DNA of 64,000 nt from Microvirga pudoricolor (GCF_016892705.1 NZ_JAFEMB010000005.1:248001-312000); one strand, 5' to 3'; positions 48,106-58,265 are shown, counted from the first letter of the stretch. A program made the numbers and translations. The notes: generated by a model not told the origin, from the sequence alone.

Positions 48106-50184
48106 TTACTCGGCCGCCTCGAGCCGGATCTCACGGGCGAGCGCGGAGCACTCGGCCATGACACCGGACGCGCGGGCGATCGGGTTGGTGAGATAGAAGT
48201 CCTTGACCGGGCTTGCGAAAGCCTCCCGGCCTGCCGCCCCGCCGAGGCCCGCGAGCGCCGTCACGGCCGATGCCGCATCGGCCGGGGTGACCCGGTCGAG
48301 GGCCGCGAAATGCGGAAACTCGCCATAAAGCTTCTGACGCAGGGCATTGAGGGAGTCGAAAGGCAGGCGCTGACCGAGAACGTCCGAGAGAGCGCGCAGG
48401 ATCGCCCAATCCTCGCGCGCATCGCCCGGCGCGAAGGCGGCCCGGTTCGCCATCTGGGCCCTGCCCTCGATGTTCACGTAGGTGCCGGACTTTTCGGTGT
48501 AGGTCGCGGCCGGCAGGATGACGTCCGCCCGGTGCGCGCCCTTGTCGCCGTGAGTGCCCTGATAGATCACGAAGGCGCCCGGCGTGATGTCAATCTCGTC
48601 GGCTCCCAGGTTGAACAGCACGTCCACGCCGCCTTGGGCCATCTCGATCGCGGTCTTGCCGCCCTCGCCCGGCACGAAGCCGAGATCGAGAGCGCCGACG
48701 CGGGAGGCTGCCGTATGAAGCACCGAGAATCCGTTCCAGCCCTCCGCGATGGCACCCACGCCCTGCGCGAGCGAGGCCGCCGCTGACAGGATCGCGAGAC
48801 CGTCCGGACGGGCCAAGGCTCCGGGTCCGACGATGACCAGCGGACGCTTGGCCTCCTTCAGCTTCTCGGCGAAGCTGTGACGGCCGGCGACAAGTTCCGC
48901 CAGGGAATCCGGACCCGCACCCAGATACTCGTAGGGGTAGGTCAGGTCGACCTGCTCGCCGATGAGGGCGATGGGCGGGGGAGCGATGCGCCAGCGCTTG
49001 CGGATGCGCACATTGACGAGCGACGCTTCGATGCGCGGGTTGGACCCGATGATGAGGATCGCGTCCGCGTCCTCGATGCCCGCGATGGTCGAATTGAAGA
49101 GGTACGACCCACGGCCATGGGCCGGGCTCACAATCGAGCCGTCCTGCCGCGCGTCGACATTCCTCACCCCAAGGCCCTGCATAAGGAGCTTCAGGGCATA
49201 GGTCTCCTCGACGGCCGCCAGGTCGCCCACGATGGCGCCGATGCGGTCCGGGCTGGTGCCCTTCACCTTGGCGGCGATAGCCGCGAAAGCCTCCTGCCAG
49301 GAGGCGACGCGCAGGCGACCGTTCTCCCGCACGAAAGGTCGGTCGAGGCGCTGGAGCCGCAGGCCGTCCACGATGTGGCGGGCCTTGTCGGTGATCCACT
49401 CCTCGTTCACGTCCTCGTTCACGCGCGGCAAGATGCGCATGACCTCGCGGCCACGGGAATCCACGCGGATGGCGGACCCGACCGCATCCATGATGTCGAC
49501 GGAATCGGTCTTGGCGAGCTCCCACGGACGGTAATGGAAGGCTTCCGGCTTGTGGGTGAGCGCGCCCACCGGGCAGAGATCCGCCGCGTTGGACTGCAAC
49601 TCGGAACCCAGCGCCTTTTCCAGGTAGCTCGTGATCTCCATGTCCTCGCCGCGCCAGATCGCGCCGAGATCTTCCACGCCCGCCACCTCCGTGGTGAAGC
49701 GGATGCAGCGGGTGCAGTGGATGCACCGGTTCATGGAGGTCTTGATCAGCGGGCCGAGGTACTTGTCCATGACCGCGCGCTTGTTCTCATGGAAACGGGT
49801 CGTGTCGACGCCGTAGGCCATGGCCTGGTCCTGGAGGTCGCATTGACCGCCCTGGTCGCAGATCGGGCAATCGAGCGGGTGGTTGATGAGGAGGAACTCC
49901 ATCACCCCTTCCCGAGCCTTCTTGACCGTGCCGGACTTGGTGAGAATCTCCGGCGGCTCGCCGTTGGGGCCCGGACGGCAATCGCGAACGCCCCAGGCGC
50001 AGGAAGCGACCGGCTTGGGCGCGCCCTTCACCTCGACGAGGCACATGCGGCAATTGCCGGCGATGGACAGGCGCTCATGGAAGCAGAAGCGCGGAATCTC
50101 GGCCCCGGCCGCCTCGGCGGCTTGGAGGAGCGTGTATTCCGGCGGGACGTCGACCTCGACGCCGTCAACGATGATTTTCGCCAT
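48106..50184 (-). CDS. nuoG: NADH-quinone oxidoreductase subunit G
   Basis: The 692-aa iron-sulfur subunit of the NADH arm. The N terminus binds [2Fe-2S] N1b (CFHERLSIAGNCRMC), then N4 (CPICDQGGQCDLQD) and N5 (CIHCTRCIRF with Cys in LCPVGAL). The rest is a molybdopterin-oxidoreductase-like fold without cofactor. The extra four-cysteine site for cluster N7 seen in E. coli and Thermus is not evident, as expected for the mitochondrial-type enzyme. Confidence 0.96.
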   Translation of the reverse strand: MAKIIVDGVEVDVPPEYTLLQAAEAAGAEIPRFCFHERLSIAGNCRMCLVEVKGAPKPVASCAWGVRDCRPGPNGEPPEILTKSGTVKKAREGVMEFLLINHPLDCPICDQGGQCDLQDQAMAYGVDTTRFHENKRAVMDKYLGPLIKTSMNRCIHCTRCIRFTTEVAGVEDLGAIWRGEDMEITSYLEKALGSELQSNAADLCPVGALTHKPEAFHYRPWELAKTDSVDIMDAVGSAIRVDSRGREVMRILPRVNEDVNEEWITDKARHIVDGLRLQRLDRPFVRENGRLRVASWQEAFAAIAAKVKGTSPDRIGAIVGDLAAVEETYALKLLMQGLGVRNVDARQDGSIVSPAHGRGSYLFNSTIAGIEDADAILIIGSNPRIEASLVNVRIRKRWRIAPPPIALIGEQVDLTYPYEYLGAGPDSLAELVAGRHSFAEKLKEAKRPLVIVGPGALARPDGLAILSAAASLAQGVGAIAEGWNGFSVLHTAASRVGALDLGFVPGEGGKTAIEMAQGGVDVLFNLGADEIDITPGAFVIYQGTHGDKGAHRADVILPAATYTEKSGTYVNIEGRAQMANRAAFAPGDAREDWAILRALSDVLGQRLPFDSLNALRQKLYGEFPHFAALDRVTPADAASAVTALAGLGGAAGREAFASPVKDFYLTNPIARASGVMAECSALAREIRLEAAE

Positions 50185-50192
50185 CCTGTTTC

Positions 50193-51494
50193 TTACTCCG
50201 CCGCCATCATCACCGACTCGCTATGCGGATTGGCCGCATAATCGTCGATCCGCTTTTCGATCTCATGCCGGAAATGCCGGATGAGGCCTTGAACCGGCCA
50301 AGCCGCCGCGTCGCCGAGCGCGCAGATGGTATGGCCTTCGATTTGGGTGGACACTTCGAGCAGCATGTCGATCTCGCGCTTCTGAGCGCGACCCTCGGCC
50401 ATGCGGTTGAGCACGCGCCACATCCAGCCCGTACCCTCGCGGCACGGGGTGCACTGGCCGCAGCTCTCATGCTTGTAGAAATACGAGATGCGGGCGATGG
50501 CGCGCACGATGTCCGTAGACTTGTCCATGACGATCACGGCCGCCGTGCCGAGGCCCGAACGCAGGTTGCGCAGGGTGTCGAAATCCATCGGCGCGTCGAT
50601 GATCTGGTCCGCCGGGACGCAGGGCACCGAGGAGCCGCCCGGGATGACCGCCAGGAGGTTGTCCCAGCCGCCCCGGATGCCGCCGCAATGGGTGTCGATC
50701 AATTCGCGGAAGGTCAGGCCCATGGCCTCTTCCACATTGCAGGGCTTGTTCACGTGGCCCGACACGCAGAACAGCTTCGTGCCCACGTTGTTGGGACGGC
50801 CGATGCCCGCGAACCAGGCCGCGCCCCGGCGCAGGATGGTACCCGCCACCGCGATGGATTCCACGTTGTTCACCGTCGTGGGGCAGCCATACAGGCCCAT
50901 ATTGGCCGGGAATGGCGGCTTCAGGCGCGGCATGCCCTTCTTGCCTTCCATGCTCTCGATGAGAGCCGTCTCCTCGCCGCAGATATAGGCGCCGGCGCCA
51001 TGGTGGACGTAGAGGTCGAAGGGATAGCCGTGGATGTTGTTCTGGCCGATCAGCCCGGCCTCGTAGGCCTCGTCCACCGCGCGCTGGAGGGCGTGCTTCT
51101 CGGCGATGTACTCGCCGCGGATGTAGATGTAGGCCGCGTGCGCCCCCATGGCGAAGGATGCCAGCAGGCAGCCCTCAACCAGAAGGTGCGGGTCGTGCCG
51201 CATGATCTCCCGGTCCTTGCATGTGCCGGGCTCGGATTCGTCGGCGTTCACCACGAGGTAGTGCGGGCGCCCATCCGATTGCTTGGGCATGAACGACCAT
51301 TTCAGGCCGGTCGGGAAGCCCGCGCCGCCACGGCCGCGCAAGCCCGACTTCTTCATCTCGTCGATGATCCAGTCCCGGCCCTTCTCGAGCAGGAACTTAG
51401 TGCCGTCCCACGCGCCGCGCATTTTCGCGGCGGACAAGTCCGGCGAATGGAGGCCGTAGAGGTTGGTAAAGATGCGGTCTCTGTCCTGGAGCAT
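50193..51494 (-). CDS. nuoF: NADH-quinone oxidoreductase subunit F
   Basis: The NADH-binding flavoprotein, 433 aa. [19 protein letters not shown] binds FMN and [20 protein letters not shown] lines the site, and [12 protein letters not shown] plus a later cysteine bind [4Fe-4S] N3. It starts right after nuoE and ends 8 bp before nuoG. Confidence 0.97.
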   Translation of the reverse strand: MLQDRDRIFTNLYGLHSPDLSAAKMRGAWDGTKFLLEKGRDWIIDEMKKSGLRGRGGAGFPTGLKWSFMPKQSDGRPHYLVVNADESEPGTCKDREIMRHDPHLLVEGCLLASFAMGAHAAYIYIRGEYIAEKHALQRAVDEAYEAGLIGQNNIHGYPFDLYVHHGAGAYICGEETALIESMEGKKGMPRLKPPFPANMGLYGCPTTVNNVESIAVAGTILRRGAAWFAGIGRPNNVGTKLFCVSGHVNKPCNVEEAMGLTFRELIDTHCGGIRGGWDNLLAVIPGGSSVPCVPADQIIDAPMDFDTLRNLRSGLGTAAVIVMDKSTDIVRAIARISYFYKHESCGQCTPCREGTGWMWRVLNRMAEGRAQKREIDMLLEVSTQIEGHTICALGDAAAWPVQGLIRHFRHEIEKRIDDYAANPHSESVMMAAE

Positions 51495-51509
51495 GTCAGG
51501 TCACCTCTG

Positions 51510-52577
51510 TCAGGACGTCTTGTTGTCTTTGTCGACGGTCACGCCGGGCTTGCTTTCGCTGCCGTCGCGGCGGGTGTCGGCGTCGGAGGGCGGCGTTCCG
51601 GCGATGGGCGTCGTCGGAGCGTCGGGCACCGGGCGGCCCGCCTCGGGCTTGCTCGGCGTCGCCACGTAGGACTTATCGCTCTGGGGCGCGGGCTTGGCCT
51701 TGTCCTGCGTCTCGGGATCGATCTTAGTCGCCTTCGACGGATCGGACGCTTCCTTGCGGTCGGCCGGGTGGATGGGCGTCTCGCCTGCCTTGGCGCGCGT
51801 GGCCGGGGTTTCGGCGGCCTTGCTTTCTTCTGGACGGCCGGCCGGGGGCTTGGCGGCCTTTCCGCCTTCCGGAACGCTGGCCGTGGCGGCGGCTGCCTCG
51901 CCCGTGTCGGCAGTCTTTACGGCCTCTTCCTCGAAGCGCTTGCGCCAGGCGCCGATCATCGAGCCGTCATAGAGCTTGGGGTCCTGCAGGGTCTTGATGT
52001 CGTCCTGCGGTTCGGAGGCATGACGGCCGTTCTGAGGGCCCGTCTTCACGGGGCGGCCCGCGGCAAGGTCGTCCAGGAGCGTCTCGAAGGTCTCGGTGGT
52101 GAGATCTTCGTAGTAATCGTCGTTGATCTGCACCATCGGGGCGTTGCAGCACGCGCCGAGGCATTCGACCTCGAGCCAGGAGAATTTGCCATCCGCAGAC
52201 ACATGGTTCTGCTCTCCGACCCGGCGCTCGAGCACCTTCTTGATGTCGCCCGCGCCGCGCAGGACGCAAGGCGTCGTGCCGCAGAACTGGATGAAGTACT
52301 TCCCCACAGGCTCAAGGTTGAACATCGTGTAGAAGGTCGCCACCTCCATCACGCGGATGGTCGCCATGTCGAGCTTCGCGGCCACGGCCTCGATGGCGCG
52401 GCGCGGCAGCCAGCCGCCGGATTGCTCCTGCGCGCGCCACAACAGCGAGATCACCGCCGAGGCCTGGCGGCCCGCCGGGTACTTGGCGATCTGTCCCTCG
52501 GCCCAAGCCTCGTTCTCGGGCGAGAACGCGAAGCTTTTGGGCTGTATGTCGTCAGGCGCGAGCTTTCGAACGGCCAT
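51510..52577 (-). CDS. nuoE: NADH-quinone oxidoreductase subunit E with long disordered tail
   Basis: The thioredoxin-like subunit with [2Fe-2S] N1a, ligands Cys99, Cys104, Cys139 and Cys143. The core ends near residue 200 with GPQNGRHASEPQ, usual for alphaproteobacteria. The protein continues to 355 aa with a tail (218-355) of mostly Ala, Lys, Pro, Glu, Asp, Thr and Ser, with no predicted fold. Related tails occur in some Methylobacteriaceae NuoE proteins as far as I recall; their purpose is unknown. A 106-bp gap with a GGCCGGG hairpin (52659-52676) separates it from nuoD. Confidence 0.93.
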   Translation of the reverse strand: MAVRKLAPDDIQPKSFAFSPENEAWAEGQIAKYPAGRQASAVISLLWRAQEQSGGWLPRRAIEAVAAKLDMATIRVMEVATFYTMFNLEPVGKYFIQFCGTTPCVLRGAGDIKKVLERRVGEQNHVSADGKFSWLEVECLGACCNAPMVQINDDYYEDLTTETFETLLDDLAAGRPVKTGPQNGRHASEPQDDIKTLQDPKLYDGSMIGAWRKRFEEEAVKTADTGEAAAATASVPEGGKAAKPPAGRPEESKAAETPATRAKAGETPIHPADRKEASDPSKATKIDPETQDKAKPAPQSDKSYVATPSKPEAGRPVPDAPTTPIAGTPPSDADTRRDGSESKPGVTVDKDNKTS

Positions 52578-52683
52578 CGTATCCTCTTAACCTACCGCGC
52601 CGCCCTGCCTTTTCGGCCGGACGGTCACGACTATCGTGTGCGCCCGACAGGCGCGAAAGGCCGGGCGGACCCGGCCCGAAACC

Positions 52684-53874
52684 TTACCGATCCACCTCGC
52701 CGAAGACGATGTCGAGCGAGCCGAGGATGGCCGAGACGTCGGCCAGCATGTGCCCGCGGCACATGAAGTCCATCGCCTGCAGATGGGCGAAGCCCGGAGC
52801 GCGCACCTTGCAGCGATACGGCTTGTTGGTGCCGTCCGCCACGAGATAGACGCCGAACTCGCCCTTGGGGGCCTCGACGCAGGCATAGACCTCGCCCGCC
52901 GGGACGTGGAAACCTTCCGTGTAGAGCTTGAAGTGATGGATCAGGGATTCCATCGAGCGCTTCATATCCTTGCGGGACGGCGGCGCCACCTTGCCGTCGA
53001 GGGTCCGGACAGGCCCCTGCCCGGCCGGCTCGCGCAGCTTTGCGATGCACTGCTTCATGATGCGCACGGACTGGCGCATCTCCTCCATGCGGATGACCTG
53101 ACGGTCGTAGTTGTCGCAATTGCGTCCGACGGGGATGTCGAATTCCATCTCCTCGTAGCATTCATAGGGCTGCGCCTTGCGCAGATCCCAGGCGGCGCCG
53201 GAGCCGCGCACCATGACGCCGGAGAAACCCCACTTCCAGCAATCCTCCAGAGTCACCACGCCGATATCGACGTTGCGCTGCTTGAAGATGCGGTTGCCGA
53301 TGACGAGAGTATCGAGATCGTCGAGAACCTGCAGGAACGGGTCGCAAAAAGCTTCGATGTCGTCGATCAGGTCGGGCCCGATATCCATGTTCACGCCGCC
53401 GGGCCGCACGTAGTTGGCGTGCATGCGCGAACCCGATGCGCGCTCATAGAAGATCATGAGCTTCTCGCGCTCCTCGAAGCCCCAGAGCGGCGGCGTCAGG
53501 GCGCCCACGTCCATGGCCTGGGTGGTCACGTTGAGCAGATGCGACAGGAGGCGGCCGATTTCCGAGTACAGAACCCGGATGAGCTGGGCCCGGCGCGGAA
53601 CCGAAATCCCGAGCAGCTTCTCCACCGCGAGGCAGAAAGCGTGCTCCTGGTTCATCGGAGCCACATAATCGAGCCTGTCGAAATACGGGATCGCCTGCGT
53701 ATAGGTCTTGTACTCGATCAGCTTCTCGGTGCCGCGGTGGAGCAGGCCGATATGCGGATCGACGCGCTCGACGATCTCGCCGTCCAGCTCCAGCACGAGG
53801 CGCAGCACGCCGTGCGCCGCCGGGTGCTGGGGCCCGAAATTGATCGAGAAGTTGCGGATATTATGCTCGCCCAT
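52684..53874 (-). CDS. nuoD: NADH-quinone oxidoreductase subunit D
   Basis: The 49-kDa-type subunit that forms the quinone site with NuoB; it descends from [NiFe] hydrogenase large subunits but has lost the metal ligands. 396 aa, with [21 protein letters not shown] at the start, [25 protein letters not shown] and the terminal [14 protein letters not shown] all conserved. Not fused to NuoC. Confidence 0.97.
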   Translation of the reverse strand: MGEHNIRNFSINFGPQHPAAHGVLRLVLELDGEIVERVDPHIGLLHRGTEKLIEYKTYTQAIPYFDRLDYVAPMNQEHAFCLAVEKLLGISVPRRAQLIRVLYSEIGRLLSHLLNVTTQAMDVGALTPPLWGFEEREKLMIFYERASGSRMHANYVRPGGVNMDIGPDLIDDIEAFCDPFLQVLDDLDTLVIGNRIFKQRNVDIGVVTLEDCWKWGFSGVMVRGSGAAWDLRKAQPYECYEEMEFDIPVGRNCDNYDRQVIRMEEMRQSVRIMKQCIAKLREPAGQGPVRTLDGKVAPPSRKDMKRSMESLIHHFKLYTEGFHVPAGEVYACVEAPKGEFGVYLVADGTNKPYRCKVRAPGFAHLQAMDFMCRGHMLADVSAILGSLDIVFGEVDR

Positions 53875-53893
53875 GGGACGCCCTCTCCGCTCT

Positions 53894-54496
53894 TTAAGCT
53901 TTGGCTTTTTCGTCGCCGGGCAGCACGTAGTCCGTGCCTTCCCATGGCGACAGGAAGTCGAAATTCCGGAATTCCTGGTTGAGCTTCACGGGTTCGTAGA
54001 CCACGCGGCCCTGGCCGTCGTCGTAACGGACCTCGACGAAGCCCGTCATGGGGAAGTCCTTGCGCAAGGGGAAGCCTTCGAACCCGTAATCGGTCAGGAT
54101 CCTTCGCAGGTCCGGATGGCCCGAGAACAGGATTCCGTACAGGTCGTAGGCCTCCCGCTCGAACCAGTTGGCGGACGGGAAGACCTCGATGATGGACGGG
54201 ACGGTGGTGACCTCGTCCGTCGTCACCTTGAGGCGGATGCGCCGGTTATGGCTGGGGGACAGGAAGTGGTAGACCACGTCGAAGCGGGCCTCACGCCCCG
54301 GATAATCCGCTCCGCACAGGTCGATGAAGTTCACGAACCGGCACTGGGCATCGTCCCGCAGGAAGGTCACCGCCCGCACGACGTCCTCGGCGCGGACGAT
54401 CATCGTCAGCTCGTCATAGGCAATGGCCCAGTCGGTCACGGCCTCTCCGAGGGAGGCGGCGACGTGTTCGCCCAGGGCCTGCAATTCCGCGTTCAT
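53894..54496 (-). CDS. nuoC: NADH-quinone oxidoreductase subunit C
   Basis: The 30-kDa-type subunit of the peripheral arm, 200 aa. The signature [20 protein letters not shown] appears as [20 protein letters not shown], followed by [11 protein letters not shown]. It bridges NuoD and NuoB structurally and its gene lies between theirs. Confidence 0.96.
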   Translation of the reverse strand: MNAELQALGEHVAASLGEAVTDWAIAYDELTMIVRAEDVVRAVTFLRDDAQCRFVNFIDLCGADYPGREARFDVVYHFLSPSHNRRIRLKVTTDEVTTVPSIIEVFPSANWFEREAYDLYGILFSGHPDLRRILTDYGFEGFPLRKDFPMTGFVEVRYDDGQGRVVYEPVKLNQEFRNFDFLSPWEGTDYVLPGDEKAKA

Positions 54497-54511
54497 GCGA
54501 TGAACCTTCGC

Positions 54512-55099
54512 TCAGCGTTCGATCGTGCCGGTGCGGCGGATCTTCCTCTGGAGGAGGAGGACGCCGTACAGCAGCGCCTCGGCGGTCGGGGGGCAACCCG
54601 GAACGTAGATGTCCACCGGCACGATCCGGTCGCATCCGCGCACCACCGCATAGGAATAGTGATAATAGCCGCCGCCATTGGCGCAGGAGCCCATGGAGAT
54701 GACATAGCGCGGTTCCGGCATCTGGTCGTAGACCTTGCGCAGCGCGGGAGCCATCTTGTTGGTGAGCGTGCCGGCCACGATCATCACGTCGGACTGGCGC
54801 GGGCTGGCGCGAGGCGCGAAGCCGAAGCGCTCGACGTCGTAGCGCGGCATGGAGAGCTGCATCATCTCGACGGCGCAGCACGCCAGGCCAAAGGTCATCC
54901 ACATCAACGAGCCGGTGCGGGCCCAGTTGATCAGGTCCTCGGCCGAGGTGACGAGAAAGCCCTTGTCGTCGAGCTCGCCCTTGATCCCGAGGAAGTAGGG
55001 GTCCGTCTGGCCGATGGGCTGGCCGGTCGCCGGGTCGAGAGCGCCCACAGGCTGCGGGGCAATCAGGGGCGTCCGGGGGGCGTCAGTGATCAATCCCAT
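54512..55099 (-). CDS. nuoB: NADH-quinone oxidoreductase subunit B
   Basis: The subunit that binds [4Fe-4S] N2, the last cluster before quinone. Ligands are the adjacent cysteines in [10 protein letters not shown], plus [10 protein letters not shown] and [14 protein letters not shown]. The ATG (MGLITD) has GGGAG upstream and overlaps the nuoA end by 10 bp, giving 195 aa; a GTG seven codons earlier is less likely. Confidence 0.96.
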   Translation of the reverse strand: MGLITDAPRTPLIAPQPVGALDPATGQPIGQTDPYFLGIKGELDDKGFLVTSAEDLINWARTGSLMWMTFGLACCAVEMMQLSMPRYDVERFGFAPRASPRQSDVMIVAGTLTNKMAPALRKVYDQMPEPRYVISMGSCANGGGYYHYSYAVVRGCDRIVPVDIYVPGCPPTAEALLYGVLLLQRKIRRTGTIER

Positions 55100-55455
55100 T
55101 CCAGGGCTCCCTTTTTCCACTCATACACGAAGCCCACCGTCAGGACGCCCAGGAAGATCATCATGGACATGAAACCGAACCATCCCAGGCCGCCGAACGT
55201 GATGGCCCAGGGGAAGAGGAAAGCCACTTCGAGATCGAAGATGATGAAGAGAATCGCGACCAGATAGAACCGGACGTCGAATTTCATCCGGGCATCGTCG
55301 AAAGCGTTGAACCCGCACTCGTACGCGGAGAGCTTTTCCGTATCGGGACGCTGGTAGGCGACCAGGAACGGCGCCACGAGCAGTGCCAGCCCGATGAAGA
55401 GCGACACACCGATAAAGATCACGAGCGGCAGGTAGTCGGCCAAGAGATTCGTCAT
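55090..55455 (-). CDS. nuoA: NADH-quinone oxidoreductase subunit A
   Basis: A 121-aa, three-helix membrane subunit and first gene of the complex I operon. [23 protein letters not shown] is the conserved loop with the mobile Cys region, followed by [17 protein letters not shown] precedes the ATG. The promoter lies in the gap upstream. Confidence 0.96.
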   Translation of the reverse strand: MTNLLADYLPLVIFIGVSLFIGLALLVAPFLVAYQRPDTEKLSAYECGFNAFDDARMKFDVRFYLVAILFIIFDLEVAFLFPWAITFGGLGWFGFMSMMIFLGVLTVGFVYEWKKGALEWD

Positions 55456-55954
55456 GCGACACCTAAGGAAGGAGACCCGGTCACAAATGGCCGGGCGGCA
55501 ATTCCGGATTTAGAAAGACCTAAGCCTGAAAAAAGGCCCTGCGACAACCGAAATTATGGCCGGAGGCTTATCCGAGTTCTCCTTCACTGACAAGTGTTTG
55601 CCGCGCCGCAGAAAGAACGGTTCCAAACTGAAAATCGCAATTTCCGGATGGCTCCGACGGTCTCGATTCGGCCCCGGGAACGCCCTGCCGCGGGCGAAAT
55701 TCGGCCAAGGTTGCCGCCCGGCCGGATGCGCCCGTGGAGGCCCGTGTCGAGCGATCCTCTGTCATGCCCTGAGCACCATCCTGCCGAGTCCCGAACACAT
55801 GCCAGCTCTTCCGCGACTGGAGGAAGGAGCGCCGGAACCGAGGATCCCAGTCATCGTGGCAAACCTCACCAGCAGGCATGTACGCGACCGCTCACCAACG
55901 GCACCGCTCTGCGGTGCAGCTTCGTCGATTATCTATGTTTTTCAGGGAGATGAA
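55456..55954. other. nuo promoter region and non-coding stretch up to tRNA-Asp
   Basis: About 500 bp with no convincing gene; overlapping open frames on both strands have no recognisable family and one runs into the tRNA. Possible minus-strand promoter elements for nuoA include TTGTCG-N17-CTTAGG and a TCTAAA nearer the gene, neither strong. A GCACCGC-TCT-GCGGTGC hairpin (55901-55917) follows tRNA-Asp and may help end or process it. Confidence 0.5.
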
Positions 55955-56031
55955 TGGCGCGGGCGACGGGGCTCGAACCCGCGACCTCCGGCGTGACAGG
56001 CCGGCACTCTAACCGACTGAGCTACGCCCGC
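55955..56031 (-). tRNA. tRNA-Asp (anticodon GTC)
   Basis: A 77-nt cloverleaf on the minus strand: acceptor GCGGGCG/CGCCCGC, D-arm with GCTCAG, anticodon stem CCGGC/GCCGG with loop CTGTCAC (anticodon GTC), T-loop TTCGAGC, discriminator G and an encoded CCA. Confidence 0.97.
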
Positions 56032-56244
56032 GCATCGGACCGCCGAAGCGGTGTGGCGGGGTTTAAGGGGGCCTCCCGGAACTGTCAAGCGCCGTTCGCG
56101 GCTAAGTTCGGGAAAACTGAAAAACCTTTTTCTGGCGGACGTGGGGTGCCCCGGAAGCCGCGCATCGAACCCGGACGCGGGCTCGTGACGCTTCTGCGAG
56201 GACCTTCCCCTAAGCGTTTGCGGCGACCGGACGAAGACGGGATG

Positions 56245-56379
56245 CTAGCGGGGCCCCATGGCCGGGGAGCGCTCGGTCTGCCGAACCTCTTCGGACGAAA
56301 CCGTCCAGAGTCGGACCATTGGGACCGAAACCAGATAGGCCAGGGAAAACGTAATGAGGCCGATGAAAATCGCGGTCAT
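56245..56379 (-). CDS. Small membrane protein, 44 aa, unknown function
   Basis: The ATG is preceded by GAGGG at eight bases. Residues 3-22 (AIFIGLITFSLAYLVSVPMV) form one clear membrane helix, followed by a charged cytoplasmic or periplasmic tail with Trp25, Glu30, Glu31 and several Arg. The hydrophobic run with a flanking Arg23 is what a real small membrane protein looks like, though chance cannot be excluded. It lies alone upstream of tRNA-Asp on the same strand. I recognise no family. Confidence 0.5.
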   Translation of the reverse strand: MTAIFIGLITFSLAYLVSVPMVRLWTVSSEEVRQTERSPAMGPR

Positions 56380-56611
56380 GAAGGCTGCCCTCTTTCGCCG
56401 AGGTAGTCTCATCCATCATGGTCAATGAGACGTTAATCTATTGCGATTCTTTTAGCCGTTGACCTCTCCCGCGTCCAGACGGACGTAACGTCATATACTT
56501 TCTTTTGCTTAACGTGACTTTTCCGAGACACGTTTGGACAGGCCCCGCATCGCTGTAGGGTCCTGGCGCCGCGTCTGGTAGATCCGGTCCATAACGATCT
56601 CGGAGGCTCCT
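56380..56611. other. Divergent intergenic region between the 44-aa gene and the SDR gene
   Basis: Relatively AT-rich for this window (GTTAATCTATTGCG, ATATACTTTCTTTTGCTTAACG), so it probably holds the divergent promoters, but I cannot place -35/-10 pairs with confidence. GGAGG precedes the SDR gene. Confidence 0.4.
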
Positions 56612-57358
56612 ATGACCAAGACGATTCTCGTGACCGGCGGCAGCAGGGGGATCGGCCGCTCGACGGCGATTCTGGCAGCCGCCCAGGGCTGGTCCGTGGG
56701 TGTCAACTATCTCGCCGATAGGGAAGCCGCCGAGGAAGTGGTTCAGCGGGCTGAGCAGGCGGGCGGCCGTGCGGTTGTCGTGCAAGGCGATGTCGCCGTC
56801 GAGGCCGACGTCCTCGCCATGTTCGACAGGACGGAATCGACGCTCGGGCGCCTCGACGGCGTCGTCGTGAATGCCGGCATCGTCGCCCCGCCCCTCCCCC
56901 TGGCCGACATGAGCGCCGAGCGCATGAGACGGATCTTCGAGGTCAATGTGCTGGGCGCCTATCTGTGTGCCCGCGAGGCGGCACGGCGTCTCTCCATGAG
57001 CCGGGGCGGACGCGGGGGCTCGATCGTCAACGTCTCATCCGTGGCGGCCCGCATCGGCTCACCGTTCGAGTATGTGGATTATGCGGGTTCGAAGGCTGCC
57101 GTGGACACGCTGACCCTCGGCCTTGCCAAGGAACTCGGACCGGACGGCGTACGGGTCAACGCGGTGCGGCCGGGGGTCACGGATACGGACATTCATGCGA
57201 GCGGCGAGCAGCCGGATCGAGCCAGTCGCATCGGCGTCCAAACGCCCTTGGGGCGTGCCGGCCAGCCGGATGAGATCGCTCAAGCCATTGTTTGGCTTCT
57301 GGGCGATGCTTCGTCCTATGTGAGCGGAGCGCTGCTCGACGCCTCGGGCGGCCGATGA
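56612..57358 (+). CDS. SDR-family oxidoreductase
   Basis: A classical short-chain dehydrogenase, 248 aa. NAD(P)-binding TGGSRGIG is at 8-15, VNAGIV near 86-91, and the catalytic set is Ser142/143, Tyr157 and Lys161 (YAGSK). The end YVSGALLDASGGR is typical of FabG or glucose 1-dehydrogenase-like enzymes. Arg12 and the absence of an acidic residue after the second beta strand suggest NADPH preference (inference). Substrate unknown. It is the only plus-strand gene in this half of the window and has no operon partner. Confidence 0.9.
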   Translation: MTKTILVTGGSRGIGRSTAILAAAQGWSVGVNYLADREAAEEVVQRAEQAGGRAVVVQGDVAVEADVLAMFDRTESTLGRLDGVVVNAGIVAPPLPLADMSAERMRRIFEVNVLGAYLCAREAARRLSMSRGGRGGSIVNVSSVAARIGSPFEYVDYAGSKAAVDTLTLGLAKELGPDGVRVNAVRPGVTDTDIHASGEQPDRASRIGVQTPLGRAGQPDEIAQAIVWLLGDASSYVSGALLDASGGR

Positions 57359-57690
57359 ACGAGCGGGGTCTAGAGGCTCGAACATGGAGTAAAGGCCGTC
57401 GCGCTTTCCTTGGACGGCCGGCCTGGAACGAGGGCGATGTGAGCCGACCGTGCTCCGATGCTCCGGCACCTGTCGTGCCGTTCCCGATCGCCCTTCGATG
57501 AGATGTACCGCAAGGGCCAGCCGCAGTGTCGGCCGGGCAATCCGGCTGGCATCGCTGCGCCGTCGAATCCTGCCCGTCTCCTGATGCTCGACGGTATGGA
57601 TCGGTCACGAAAAGCCTGAGGCCGGGAGACCGGACGACGAGGGCGCTGTTTCGCTTCGGGACGGGGATGGCGCGCCTGTCCCCGGGATCG
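57359..57690. other. Non-coding stretch between SDR and tRNA-Val
   Basis: About 330 bp without a supported gene. An imperfect inverted repeat (GGCCGTC-N12-GACGGCC near 57395-57420) after the SDR stop may end that transcript but has no T run. Nothing else recognised. Confidence 0.5.
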
Positions 57691-57766
57691 TGGTGGGCGA
57701 TGACGGGCTCGAACCGCCGACCCTCTCGGTGTAAACGAGATGCTCTACCAACTGAGCTAATCGCCC
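57691..57766 (-). tRNA. tRNA-Val (anticodon TAC)
   Basis: A 76-nt cloverleaf on the minus strand: acceptor GGGCGAT/ATCGCCC, D-arm GCTCAGTTGGTAGAGC, anticodon stem TCTCG/CGAGA with loop TTTACAC (anticodon TAC), T-loop TTCGAGC, discriminator A and encoded CCA. It follows hup, a common alphaproteobacterial arrangement. Confidence 0.97.
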
Positions 57767-57781
57767 TGAGCCACCCGACAT

Positions 57782-57823
57782 AAAAAGAGAAGGCCGACAA
57801 CGCAAGGCGGTCGGCCCTCTTTT
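57782..57823 (-). terminator. hup terminator
   Basis: GGCCGAC and GTCGGCC form a 7-bp core stem with outer GAG/CTC pairing, followed on the minus strand by TCTTTTT. It separates hup from tRNA-Val; a T run also exists on the plus side. Confidence 0.7.
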
Positions 57824-57848
57824 ATGGGATCGGCAATCGAAAAAGCGA

Positions 57849-58127
57849 TTACTTGCCGTTCACGGCGTCCTTCAAGCCGGCGCCGGCACGGAATTTGGGC
57901 GTCTTGGAAGCCGGAACCTTGACCTTCTCGCCCGTGCGCGGGTTGCGCGCCTCGCCGGCGGCGCGGTTCGTCACCACGAAGGTGCCGAAGCCGACGATCT
58001 TGACCTCGTCGCCCTGCTTGAGGGCACCCGTGATGGCGTCGATGGCGGCGTCAATCGCCTCGCCTGCCTGACCGCGCGACAAACCGACCTTATCTGCCAC
58101 GGCAGCAACGAGCTCGCCTTTATTCAT
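57849..58127 (-). CDS. hup: DNA-binding protein HU
   Basis: HU bends and compacts DNA as a dimer. The 92-aa protein begins MNKGELVAAVADKVGLSRGQ and has the beta-arm sequence GFGTFVVTNRAAGEARNPRTGE with the minor-groove proline in RNPRTGE. GGAGGA precedes the ATG. The frame is open farther upstream but only this start matches HU. It follows lon, as in many proteobacteria, with a terminator between. Confidence 0.96.
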   Translation of the reverse strand: MNKGELVAAVADKVGLSRGQAGEAIDAAIDAITGALKQGDEVKIVGFGTFVVTNRAAGEARNPRTGEKVKVPASKTPKFRAGAGLKDAVNGK

Positions 58128-58265
58128 ACGTAGTCCTCCAAATATAACGGTGGCCGCGAAAATAGTCCTGGGCTGCCGTTTTAGGGACGAACCGTGTGGC
58201 GCAAAGGTTGAAACCTTGCAACCCCCGGAACGGCCCGTTTCCGGGCCTTTTCCCCCGATAGACGC

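Noticed and set aside
50223-52766. 847-codon open frame antisense to nuoF and nuoE
   Set aside because: Same GC artefact; it runs through two confident complex I genes and has no recognisable domain.
55556-55996. 146-codon plus-strand frame reaching into tRNA-Asp
   Set aside because: Ends in the RGSNPRPPA type sequence that is the classic false translation of a tRNA antisense strand.
57526-57783. 85-codon frame across tRNA-Val
   Set aside because: Its end is the antisense translation of tRNA-Val (GSNRRPSRCK); not a gene.
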